Source: Mycobacterium sp. 1274756.6
GTDB taxonomy: Bacteria; Actinomycetota; Actinomycetes; Mycobacteriales; Mycobacteriaceae
Direction: 5' to 3'
Assembly: GCF_001668625.1 (NCBI RefSeq)
Contig: NZ_LZLJ01000088.1
Coordinates: forward strand, 1 to 64,000
Length of the DNA: 64,000 nucleotides
Shown here piece by piece: positions 17,428 to 25,287 of this stretch (positions are counted from its first letter, which is position 1; each line of letters starts with the position of its first letter). Below the pieces are notes generated by a model. That model saw only the letters and a list, made by a program, of their open reading frames with translations. It was not told where the DNA came from and did no database searches. Position numbers and translations under genes: made by a program.

Positions 17428-18342
17428 TCAGGACTCCATGACGGCGGTCGCCGCGAAGTTTACGGCGGGGTCGCGGTCGGCGAAGTAGCCGCGCAGCGTC
17501 TCGCCCAGCGCCGCCGGATCCCACGCCGGGGCCTCGGCGGTGAACTGACGCTCGATGGTGGGCGCGGCCAGCAGCGTCACGGTCGGCCCGTAGACGATGA
17601 ACAGCTGGCCGTTGACGTTCTCGGCGGCCGGCGAGGACAGGAACCGGACCAGGTTGACCACGTGCTCCGGCGAGAGGGAGTCGACCTCACCCTCGGCCAA
17701 CTCCGGCTCCTCGCCGAAGACCGCCGCGGTCATCGCGGTGCGCGCCCGCGGCGCGATCGCGTTGGCGCAGACCCCGTAGTTGCCCAGGGCGCGGGCCGCC
17801 GACAGGGTCAGCGCGGTGATCCCCGCCTTGGCGGCGCCGTAGTTGGCCTGACCGACCGGGCCCACCAGGCCGGCCTCCGAGGAGGTGTTGACCAGCCGGC
17901 CGTAGACCTTGCCGTCACCGGCCTTGGCCTTCGCCCGCCAATAGGCGGCGGCGTTGCGGGTGAGCAGGAAGTGTCCGCGCAGGTGGACCGCGAGCACCGC
18001 GTCCCACTCCTCGTCGGACATGTTGAACAGCATCCGGTCCCGGGTGATCCCGGCGTTGTTGACCACGATCGACAGCCCGCCGAGCTCGTCGGCGCGCCCC
18101 ACCAGGGCGTCGGCGGTGGCGCGCTCGGAGATGTCCCCGGGCACCGCCGCCGCGGTGGCACCCGCGGCGGTGATCTCGTCGACCACGTCGGAGGAGTCCA
18201 GGGCGGCGGCGATGTCGTTGACCACGACGGTCGCGCCGGACCGGGCCAGGCCGATCGCCTCGGCGCGGCCCAGGCCGGCGGCGGCACCGGTCACCACCGC
18301 GACCTTTCCGGACAGATCGGTCGCGTTGCTGCTGTCAGTCAA
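17428..18342 (-). CDS. hsd4A: 17-beta-hydroxysteroid / 22-hydroxy-steroid-CoA dehydrogenase Hsd4A
   Basis: A 304-aa SDR. TGAAAGLG at 19-26 binds NAD, S155, Y168 and K172 are the catalytic serine, Tyr and Lys (NTSSEAG, NYGAAK). Hsd4A oxidises 17-beta-hydroxysteroids and the 3-hydroxy group on the steroid-CoA side chain during beta-oxidation. The C-terminal extension (about residues 240-304) is the region typical of multifunctional-enzyme-like SDRs. The start TTG 18342 has an AGAGG sequence 10 nt upstream and lies 13 bp after fdxD. It is co-transcribed with fdxD (Rv3502c-Rv3503c arrangement). Confidence 0.92.
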   Translation of the reverse strand: MTDSSNATDLSGKVAVVTGAAAGLGRAEAIGLARSGATVVVNDIAAALDSSDVVDEITAAGATAAAVPGDISERATADALVGRADELGGLSIVVNNAGITRDRMLFNMSDEEWDAVLAVHLRGHFLLTRNAAAYWRAKAKAGDGKVYGRLVNTSSEAGLVGPVGQANYGAAKAGITALTLSAARALGNYGVCANAIAPRARTAMTAAVFGEEPELAEGEVDSLSPEHVVNLVRFLSSPAAENVNGQLFIVYGPTVTLLAAPTIERQFTAEAPAWDPAALGETLRGYFADRDPAVNFAATAVMES

Positions 18343-18355
18343 TTTATGAATACCT

Positions 18356-18547
18356 CTAGTCTCGGCGAATCAGGGCGGCCCGGGGACATTCGTCGATCGC
18401 CTGCTGGGCGTGGGCTTCCTTGTCCGCGGGGATCGGCGCGATCTTGACATGCGCCTGCTCGTCGTCGTTCAGCTCGAAGATGTCCGGGTCGATTCCAACG
18501 CAGATGGCGTTACCCTCGCACCGATCGAGGTCCACTTCCACTCGCAT
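18356..18547 (-). CDS. fdxD: [3Fe-4S] ferredoxin FdxD
   Basis: A 63-aa ferredoxin. Ligands are C10, C16 and C54 (RCEGNAIC and ECP), with Asn at the position where a fourth cysteine would allow a [4Fe-4S] cluster; this predicts a three-Cys 3Fe-4S cluster. Such ferredoxins pass electrons to cytochromes P450, and CYP142 and CYP125 in this window are possible partners. The ATG at 18547 has a strong AAGGAGG site. It leads the operon with hsd4A under the KstR box at 18627. Confidence 0.9.
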   Translation of the reverse strand: MRVEVDLDRCEGNAICVGIDPDIFELNDDEQAHVKIAPIPADKEAHAQQAIDECPRAALIRRD

Positions 18548-18602
18548 GACTACCTCCTTGCACCGTGTGCCGGACGGGCCCGGGGCTGCGGGCCGCGGCT
18601 AC

Positions 18603-18608
18603 AGAATA
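18603..18608 (-). promoter_or_regulatory. -10 element of the fdxD-hsd4A promoter
   Basis: On the minus strand this reads TATTCT (TANNNT). The KstR box at 18627-18640 starts 18 bp upstream, so it would overlap the -35 region. The leader to the fdxD ATG would be about 50 nt. Confidence 0.35.
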
Positions 18609-18626
18609 CGGCTTGGACCCTCAGAC

Positions 18627-18640
18627 TAGAACGTGTTACA
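18627..18640. promoter_or_regulatory. KstR box between fdxD and fadE26
   Basis: TAGAACGTGTTACA is a perfect match to TnnAACnnGTTnnA. It is centred in the divergent region between fdxD-hsd4A and fadE26-fadE27-fadD17, so a single site probably controls both units. Confidence 0.85.
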
Positions 18641-18711
18641 AGGAAAGGCGAGTGCAGGGCCGTCGCCGGCGACCTGTGGCACCATGCATCGAACCGGAGG
18701 TCGACACGCCC

Positions 18712-19890
18712 ATGCGCATTCACTACACCCCTGAGCAGGAAGAGCTGCGCCGGGAACTGCGGTCCTACTTCACCACCCTGATGACCCCGGAGCGCCGCGA
18801 GGCGCTCAGCTCCACCCAGGGCGAGTACGGCACCGGCAACGTCTACCGCGAGACCGTCGCCCAGATGGGGACCGACGGCTGGCTGGCGCTGGGCTGGCCG
18901 ACCGAGTACGGCGGGCAGGCCCGGCCCCCGATGGATCAGCTGATCTTCACCGACGAGGCGGCGATCGCCGGCGCCCCGGTGCCGTTCCTGACCATCAACA
19001 GCGTCGCGCCGACGATCATGGCGTTCGGCACCGACGAGCAGAAGAAGTTCTACCTACCCAAGATCGCCTCCGGTGACCTGCATTTCGCGATCGGCTACTC
19101 CGAGCCGGAGGCCGGCACCGACCTGGCGGCGCTGCGCACCACCGCGGTGCGCGACGGCGACGACTACGTGGTCAACGGCCAGAAGATGTGGACCTCGCTG
19201 ATCGCCTACGCCGACTACGTCTGGCTGGCGGTGCGCACCAACCAGGAGGCCAAGAAGCACCGCGGGATCTCGATGCTGATCGTGCCGACCACCGCCGACG
19301 GGTTCTCCTGGACCCCGGTGCACACCATGGCCGGCCCGGACACCAGCGCCACCTACTACTCCGACGTGCGGGTGCCGGTGGCCAACCTCGTCGGCGAGGA
19401 GAACGGCGGCTGGAAGCTGGTCACCAACCAGCTCAACCACGAACGGGTGGCGCTGGTCTCGGCGCAGCCGATCTTCACCGCGCTCGACGAGGTGCGGCTG
19501 TGGGCGCAGCACACCAAGGACGTACACGGCAACCGGCTGATCGACTCGCAGTGGGTGCAGTTGAACCTCGCCCGGGTGCACGCCAAGGCCGAGGTGCTCA
19601 AGCTGTACAACTGGGAACTCGCCTCGGCCAAGGACGCCGCGCCGTCGCCGGCCGACGCGTCGGCCGCGAAGGTCTACGGCACCGAACTGGCCACCGAGGC
19701 CTACCGGCTGCTGATGGAGGTGCTGGGCACCGCGGCCACCCTGCGCCAGGACTCGCCGGGCGCGCTGCTGCGCGGCCGCGTGGAGCGGATGCACCGGGCG
19801 GCGCTGATCCTGACCTTCGGCGGCGGCACCAACGAGGTGCAGCGCGACATCATCGGCATGGTCGCCCTCGGCCTGCCCCGCAGCCGCTGA
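18712..19890 (+). CDS. fadE26: acyl-CoA dehydrogenase FadE26 (ChsE4)
   Basis: A 392-aa flavin acyl-CoA dehydrogenase subunit. ATG 18712 is chosen because it begins the conserved MRIHYTPEQEELRREL and has CGGAGG upstream. The IGYSEPEAGTDL and GQKMWTS segments are the FAD/substrate-binding middle domain, and FGGGTNEVQRDIIG the C-terminal helix bundle. In mycobacteria FadE26 and FadE27 form an alpha2-beta2 enzyme that dehydrogenates the C8 side chain of 3-oxo-cholest-4-en-26-oyl-CoA. fadE27 follows after 27 bp. Confidence 0.95.
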   Translation: MRIHYTPEQEELRRELRSYFTTLMTPERREALSSTQGEYGTGNVYRETVAQMGTDGWLALGWPTEYGGQARPPMDQLIFTDEAAIAGAPVPFLTINSVAPTIMAFGTDEQKKFYLPKIASGDLHFAIGYSEPEAGTDLAALRTTAVRDGDDYVVNGQKMWTSLIAYADYVWLAVRTNQEAKKHRGISMLIVPTTADGFSWTPVHTMAGPDTSATYYSDVRVPVANLVGEENGGWKLVTNQLNHERVALVSAQPIFTALDEVRLWAQHTKDVHGNRLIDSQWVQLNLARVHAKAEVLKLYNWELASAKDAAPSPADASAAKVYGTELATEAYRLLMEVLGTAATLRQDSPGALLRGRVERMHRAALILTFGGGTNEVQRDIIGMVALGLPRSR

Positions 19891-19917
19891 CCCTCTTTCA
19901 GGCAAAGGACTCTCACC

Positions 19918-21015
19918 ATGGACTTCACCACCACCGAAGCGGCGCAGGACCTGTCCGGCCTGGTTCGCACCATCGTCGACAGCGTGTGCACCCCGGAACA
20001 CCAGCGCACCATCGACGGGCTCGACCAGCGGTTCGACCGGGAACTGTGGCGCAAGCTGATCGACTCCGACATCCTCTCGGCGGTCGCCCCGGAATCGTTG
20101 GACGGCGGCGGTTTCGGCGTGCTCGAGCAGACCGCGGTGCTCACCGCGCTCGGCCGCCAGCTCGCGGCGGTGCCCTACCTGGAGTCGGTGATCCTCGGCG
20201 TGGGGGCGCTGGCGCGGTTCGGCTCCGAAGCGCTGCAACAGGACTGGGCGGCACCGGCGGTGACCGACACCAAGGTGCTCACCGTCGCCCTCGACGCCGA
20301 CATGGACGAGGCCCCGGTGCGCGCCCGCGGCGGCGATGCCGAGTACACGCTCACCGGCACCCGCACCCAGGTGGGCTACGCCCCTGTCGCCGACGCCTTC
20401 CTGGTCGCCGCCGACACCGACTCCGGCGCCCGGGTTTTCCTCATCGACGCCGACACCCCCGGGGTGAGCGTGACCGCGCTGGACACCACCGGCCGGGGCT
20501 GCGTCGGGCACCTGGAGCTCACCGAGGTGAACGTCGACGCGTCGCGGCTGGTCGGCGACGAGACCACCGTCTCCTGGCTGACTTCCCGGCGCGCCCTGGG
20601 CCGCAGTGCATTTCAACTCGGCGTCCTGGAGCGCGGGCTCGAGTTGACCGCGGAGTACGCCCGTGAGCGCGAGCAGTTCGACCGCCCGATCGGCAGCTTC
20701 CAGGCGGTGGCCCAGCGCCTGGCCGACGGCTACATCGACATCAAGGGCCTGCGGCTCACGCTGACCCAGGCGGCCTGGCGGGTGTCGGAGGATCTGCCCG
20801 CCGACAACGAGGTGGCCACCGCCGCCTTCTGGGCCGCCGAGGCCGGCCACCGGGTGGCGCACACGATCGTGCACATCCACGGCGGTGTCGGCATCGACAC
20901 CGACCACCCGGTGCACCGCTACTTCCTGTCCGCCAAGCAGACCGAGTTCGCCCTCGGCAGTGCGACCGGGGCGTTACTGGCGATCGGACGCAACCTGGCC
21001 GACAGTCCGGCCTGA
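19918..21015 (+). CDS. fadE27: acyl-CoA dehydrogenase FadE27 (ChsE5)
   Basis: A 365-aa acyl-CoA dehydrogenase family subunit and partner of FadE26. It is shorter and more divergent in the N-terminal helical domain; the C-terminal domain keeps REQFDRPIGSFQAVAQRLAD and HIHGGVGID. In alpha2-beta2 steroid ACADs the two different subunits share the FAD sites. The ATG at 19918 is preceded by GCAAAGGAC. It is followed 8 bp later by fadD17. Confidence 0.95.
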   Translation: MDFTTTEAAQDLSGLVRTIVDSVCTPEHQRTIDGLDQRFDRELWRKLIDSDILSAVAPESLDGGGFGVLEQTAVLTALGRQLAAVPYLESVILGVGALARFGSEALQQDWAAPAVTDTKVLTVALDADMDEAPVRARGGDAEYTLTGTRTQVGYAPVADAFLVAADTDSGARVFLIDADTPGVSVTALDTTGRGCVGHLELTEVNVDASRLVGDETTVSWLTSRRALGRSAFQLGVLERGLELTAEYAREREQFDRPIGSFQAVAQRLADGYIDIKGLRLTLTQAAWRVSEDLPADNEVATAAFWAAEAGHRVAHTIVHIHGGVGIDTDHPVHRYFLSAKQTEFALGSATGALLAIGRNLADSPA

Positions 21016-21023
21016 TCCCGGCC

Positions 21024-22520
21024 GTGCCCGATCTGACCGTCTCCGCGCTGCTGGCCCCGCTGGCGCAGGTCGACGATCGCGGCGTGTACAGCGGCGACGA
21101 TTTCATCAGCTGGCGCAACCACATCCAGGCCGGGGCCGACCTCGGGGCCACGCTGCGGGCGCGGCTGGATCCGGCCAAGCCACCGCACGTCGGTGTGCTG
21201 CTGGGCAACACGCCGGTGTTCTCCGCGCTGCTGGTAGCCGCCGCGCACTGCGGCCTGGTCCCGGTCGGGCTCAATCCCACCCGCCGCGGCGCCGCCCTCG
21301 CCCGCGACATCGAGCACGCCGACTGCCAGTTGGTGCTGACCGACAACACCGCCGGGGTGTCGGTACCCGGCGCGATCGACGTGACATCTCCCGACTGGGC
21401 GGCGGAGGTGGCGTCTCATTCCGGGGAGCCGGTCGACTTCCCGACCGCCGATCCCGACGACCTGTTCATGCTTATCTTCACCTCCGGCACCAGCGGCGAC
21501 CCGAAGGCGGTGCGCTGCACGCACTGGAAGGTGGCCCATCCGGGCCGGCTGCTGGCCGGGCGCTTCGGGCTCGGCCCGGCCGACACCTGCTACCTGGCGA
21601 TGCCGCTGTTCCACTCCAACGCGATCATGGCCGGCTGGGCGCCGGCGGTGTGCGCCGGCGCGTCGATCGCGTTGCGCCGCAAGTTCTCCGCCTCCGGCTT
21701 CCTGCCCGACGTGCGCCGCTACAACGTCACCTACGCCAACTACGTCGGCAAACCGCTCTCCTACATCCTGGCGACTCCCGAAGCCGCCGACGACGCCGAC
21801 AACCCGCTGAGGCTGATGTACGGCAACGAGGGCGCGGCCCGAGACATCGCCCGGTTCGCCGAGCGGTTCGACGTCACCGTCGTCGACGGCTTCGGCTCCT
21901 CCGAGGGCGGGGTGAGCATCGCGCGCACCCCCGACACCCCGCCGGGCGCGCTGGGTCCGCTGGCCGACGGGGTGAGCATCGTCGACGTCGACACCGGCGC
22001 GGAATGCCCGCCGGGCGTGGTGGGTGAGCTGGTGAACACCGCGGGCGCCGGGCAGTTCGGCGGCTACTACAACGATCCCGACGCCGAGGCGGAACGGATG
22101 GCCGGCGGGATCTACCACAGCGGCGACCTCGCCTACCGCGACGAGGCCGGCTTCGCTTACTTCGCCGGTCGCCTCGGCGACTGGATGCGCGTCGACGGGG
22201 AGAATCTGGGCACCGCGCCCATCGAGCGGGTGCTGTTGCGCTACGACGGCGTCATCGAGGCCGCCGTCTACCCGATCCCGGATCCCGCGGTCGGCGACCG
22301 GGTGATGGCGGCGCTGGTCCTCGCCCCCGGCGCGGAGTTCGACCCGGGCGCCTTCCGCGACTTCCTGGCCGCCCAATCCGACCTCGGCCCCAAGCAGTGG
22401 CCGTCGGTGGTGCGGGTGGCCCGCGACCTGCCGCGCACCGAGACGTTCAAGGTGATCAAGCGGGCGCTGAGCGCCGAGGGCACCGACTGCCCCGACCCGG
22501 TCTTCGGCATCGAACGCTAG
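21024..22520 (+). CDS. fadD17: steroid side-chain acyl-CoA ligase FadD17
   Basis: A 498-aa AMP-forming acyl-CoA synthetase (GTG start, 8 bp after fadE27). The P-loop is FTSGTSGDPKAVRC and the adenylate-binding motif is GFGSSEGG. The late YHSGDLAYRDEAG and GDWMRVDGENL segments form the hinge and the C-terminal domain. FadD17 activates cholesterol-derived acids with C5-C8 side chains, supplying FadE26/27. It is the last gene of the KstR-controlled plus-strand operon. Confidence 0.93.
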   Translation: MPDLTVSALLAPLAQVDDRGVYSGDDFISWRNHIQAGADLGATLRARLDPAKPPHVGVLLGNTPVFSALLVAAAHCGLVPVGLNPTRRGAALARDIEHADCQLVLTDNTAGVSVPGAIDVTSPDWAAEVASHSGEPVDFPTADPDDLFMLIFTSGTSGDPKAVRCTHWKVAHPGRLLAGRFGLGPADTCYLAMPLFHSNAIMAGWAPAVCAGASIALRRKFSASGFLPDVRRYNVTYANYVGKPLSYILATPEAADDADNPLRLMYGNEGAARDIARFAERFDVTVVDGFGSSEGGVSIARTPDTPPGALGPLADGVSIVDVDTGAECPPGVVGELVNTAGAGQFGGYYNDPDAEAERMAGGIYHSGDLAYRDEAGFAYFAGRLGDWMRVDGENLGTAPIERVLLRYDGVIEAAVYPIPDPAVGDRVMAALVLAPGAEFDPGAFRDFLAAQSDLGPKQWPSVVRVARDLPRTETFKVIKRALSAEGTDCPDPVFGIER

Positions 22521-22569
22521 CGGCACTATTCCGGGCTGCGCACTTGCGGCGCGTGTCCGGGTTGCCCGC

Positions 22570-22575
22570 TACAAT
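22570..22575 (+). promoter_or_regulatory. -10 element, likely leaderless promoter for the DUF222/HNH gene
   Basis: TACAAT, a near-optimal -10, ends exactly 7 nt before ATG 22583. There is no Shine-Dalgarno sequence, so a leaderless mRNA independent of fadD17 is expected. Confidence 0.45.
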
Positions 22576-22582
22576 CGAAAGT

Positions 22583-24034
22583 ATGTTCGAGTATTGCTGG
22601 ACGGAGACGCCGGCGACCACCGCGCTGCTGGACCGCATCACCGCCGCCGCGCGGGCGGAGAACCGCGCGGCCGGCGAGCGGCTCGTCGCGATCGGCCGAC
22701 TCGACACCCTGCGTGCCCGCGAGCACGCCGCCGAGGAGAAATGGTCGATCGACACCTATGAGGCGGTCTCCGCCGAGGTCGCCGCGGCCCTGGGCATCGG
22801 CCACCGGCTGGCCGGCAGCTACCTGGAGTACGCCCGCGACCTGCGCGACCGGCTGCCCAAGGTGGGCGCGCTGCTGCTGGCCGGCGACATCAGCGACTCC
22901 ACCTTCCGCACCATCAGCTACCGCACCGGCCTCGTCAACGACGCCGAGGCGCTGGCCACCGTGGACGCCGCCGTGGCGGCGCGGGCCGCGCGCTGGCCCG
23001 CGCTGAGCCAGTCCCGACTGGCCGGACACATCGACCGGATCATCGCCCGCGTCGACCGCGACGCGGTCCGCAAGCGCCGCGAGGTGCTGGCCGGACGGGA
23101 GGTCACCACCTTCGACCTGCTGGGCGGGCTGACCGAGGTGCGCGGCCGGCTCATCACCGCCGACGCCCGCGCGGTGGACGCCCGCCTGGATGCGCTGGCC
23201 GACACCGTCTGCGAAGAGGACCCGCGCACCCGCCAGCAGCGGCGCGCCGACGCGCTGGGAGCCCTCGCCGCGGGCGCCGAGCGGCTCACCTGCCTGTGCC
23301 GGCGCGCCGACTGCGCCGCGGCGAACAAACCGGCGCCCCGGCCGGTGGTCATCCACGTCGTCGCCGATCAGCAGGCCCTGAACGGCGAGCAGGACTCGTC
23401 GGCATCGCTGCTGAACGCCGACGGGCTCATCCCGCCCGAACTACTCGTCGAGCTGGCCGCCTCCGCCCGGCTGCGCCCGCTGATCCATCCCGTCGATGCG
23501 CCGCCGGAGAAGGGCTACACGCCGTCGCGCGCGCTGGCGGAATTCATCCGGTGCCGCGACCTGACCTGCCGGTTCCCCGACTGCGACGAACCGGCCCTGT
23601 GCTGCGACATCGACCACACCGTCCCGTTCGGTGCCGGCGGCCGCACCCACGCCTCCAATTGCAAACTGCTGTGCCGAAAACACCACTTGCTCAAGACTTT
23701 CCTGCGCTGGCGCGACAAACAGCTACCTGACGGCACGGTGATCTGGACTGCCCCGTCCGGCCACACCTACGTCACCCTGCCGGGCAGCACGCTGCTGTTC
23801 CCCAGCCTGTGCGCGCCCACCGGCGATCTGGAACCACCCGACCCGGAGCGGGCCCGCCAATGCACCAACCGCACCGCGCTGATGCCCACTCGGAGGCGCA
23901 CTCGCGCCGCCGCTCACGCCCGTTACGTCACCGCCGAGCGCCGGCGGAACCGCAACGCCCGGCTGGCCCGGCAGGCCGAGATGATCGCCGCGGACTCCTC
24001 CCCGCCCGCCGACGACGATCCACCCCCGTTCTGA
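22583..24034 (+). CDS. DUF222 / HNH endonuclease-domain protein (13E12 family)
   Basis: A 483-aa protein of the family found in mycobacterial REP13E12 elements. The DUF222 region covers about residues 30-300. A C-terminal HNH nuclease domain (about 320-390) has CRDLTCRFPDCDEP, the CDIDHTVPFGAGG core and LLCRKHHLLK, so both zinc-type Cys pairs and catalytic His residues look intact. ATG 22583 fits the promoter spacing. These genes are multi-copy in mycobacteria and some carry prophage attachment sites. It occupies a place where M. tuberculosis has PE_PGRS genes. Confidence 0.88.
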   Translation: MFEYCWTETPATTALLDRITAAARAENRAAGERLVAIGRLDTLRAREHAAEEKWSIDTYEAVSAEVAAALGIGHRLAGSYLEYARDLRDRLPKVGALLLAGDISDSTFRTISYRTGLVNDAEALATVDAAVAARAARWPALSQSRLAGHIDRIIARVDRDAVRKRREVLAGREVTTFDLLGGLTEVRGRLITADARAVDARLDALADTVCEEDPRTRQQRRADALGALAAGAERLTCLCRRADCAAANKPAPRPVVIHVVADQQALNGEQDSSASLLNADGLIPPELLVELAASARLRPLIHPVDAPPEKGYTPSRALAEFIRCRDLTCRFPDCDEPALCCDIDHTVPFGAGGRTHASNCKLLCRKHHLLKTFLRWRDKQLPDGTVIWTAPSGHTYVTLPGSTLLFPSLCAPTGDLEPPDPERARQCTNRTALMPTRRRTRAAAHARYVTAERRRNRNARLARQAEMIAADSSPPADDDPPPF

Positions 24035-24061
24035 CACCGGGCCGCCGGTAGCCTCCGGGCT

Positions 24062-25228
24062 ATGCGACTGATGACCACCCTGGGCACCGCGCTGGTGCTG
24101 CTGGCCGCCGGCTGCACCGCCTCCGATCGCGGCACCGACGCCGCCCCGGACCCCGGCACCACCCCCGCGGCAGGCACGCTGCTCACCGCCCGGCCGCTGG
24201 CCGGCACGGCCGCGTTGCCCAGCGCGGCAAGCACCCGGGCGATCAGCTATGTCTCCGAGGCCCCCGATGGCGCTGCCTCGGTGGTCTCCGGGACGGTGTC
24301 GGTGCCGCGCGGTGAGCCGCCCGCCGCGGGCTGGCCGGTGATCAGCTGGGCGCACGGCACCACCGGCTACGCCCCGGTCTGCGCCCCGTCGCTGGACTTC
24401 GACACCGGCCCCGCCCACGGCTACCTCGAGGTGGTGCAGCCGAGCCTGGACCACTGGGTGGCGGCCGGCTACGCGGTGGTGCAGACCGATTACCAGGGGC
24501 TGGGCGGCCCGGGGCCCGCCCCGTACATCAACGGTGCCAGCGAGGCCGCCAACGTCGTCGACATCGTGCGCGCGGCGCGCCAACTCGACGAGTCCCTCAG
24601 CACCACCTGGGCGGCGATCGGCCACAGCCAGGGCGGCCAGGCGGCCCTGTTCACCGCGGCCAGCGCCGCCGACCGGGCGCCCGAGCTGGACCTGACGGCC
24701 GCGGTCGCGATCGCGCCGGGATCGGGCTTCACCGGCGTCGTCGGGGACGCCGCCGCGTTGGATCCGGCGCTGCAGCCGTTCCTGCCGCTGGTCATGCTCG
24801 GGGCCGCGGCGGCCGATCCCGGCATCGTCCCGGAGCACCTCGTCGGCGAGCAGTTCCGGCCGTTCCTCGACGCCGCCCGCACCCAGTGCCTCGACCAGCT
24901 GCGCACCCTGCCCGCGGTCCCGGCCGACGCCGTCCTGTCCCCCGGCGCGGACACCGGCCGGCTCACCGACTACCTCGCCAGCCAGGACCCGGCCACCGTC
25001 CGCCCGCAGGTGCCGGTGCTGATCGCGCAGGGCTCCGCCGACGTCACGGTCACCCCGCAACTCACCGATGCCCTGGTCGACTCCTACTGCGCCGACGGCA
25101 TCACCGTGGACTACCGCAGCTACCCCGGCGCCGACCACCGGCGCAGCATCGCCGCCTCGCTCGCCGACACCGAGAAGTTCGTCGCCGCCATGATCGAGGG
25201 GCAGACGCCGCCGCAGAGCTGCGAGTAG
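24062..25228 (+). CDS. secreted lipoprotein, alpha/beta-hydrolase (secretory lipase family)
   Basis: A 388-aa predicted lipoprotein: the lipobox LLAAGC puts the lipidated Cys at residue 18, followed by a Pro/Thr-rich linker. The hydrolase domain has the oxyanion region SWAHGTTGYAP, the nucleophile elbow GHSQGG, an acid residue region GSADVTVTPQL and the catalytic His in GADHRRS. It resembles LIP-type secretory lipases and would hydrolyse esters on the cell surface. A TAGCCT -10 ends 7 nt before the ATG. The gene is separated by 59 bp from gabD2. Confidence 0.85.
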   Translation: MRLMTTLGTALVLLAAGCTASDRGTDAAPDPGTTPAAGTLLTARPLAGTAALPSAASTRAISYVSEAPDGAASVVSGTVSVPRGEPPAAGWPVISWAHGTTGYAPVCAPSLDFDTGPAHGYLEVVQPSLDHWVAAGYAVVQTDYQGLGGPGPAPYINGASEAANVVDIVRAARQLDESLSTTWAAIGHSQGGQAALFTAASAADRAPELDLTAAVAIAPGSGFTGVVGDAAALDPALQPFLPLVMLGAAAADPGIVPEHLVGEQFRPFLDAARTQCLDQLRTLPAVPADAVLSPGADTGRLTDYLASQDPATVRPQVPVLIAQGSADVTVTPQLTDALVDSYCADGITVDYRSYPGADHRRSIAASLADTEKFVAAMIEGQTPPQSCE

Positions 25229-25287
25229 GTTGAAGGCACCGAAGTTTGAAGGAATGCCCAACCACCTCTGAGGAGGAGTGATCCGCC

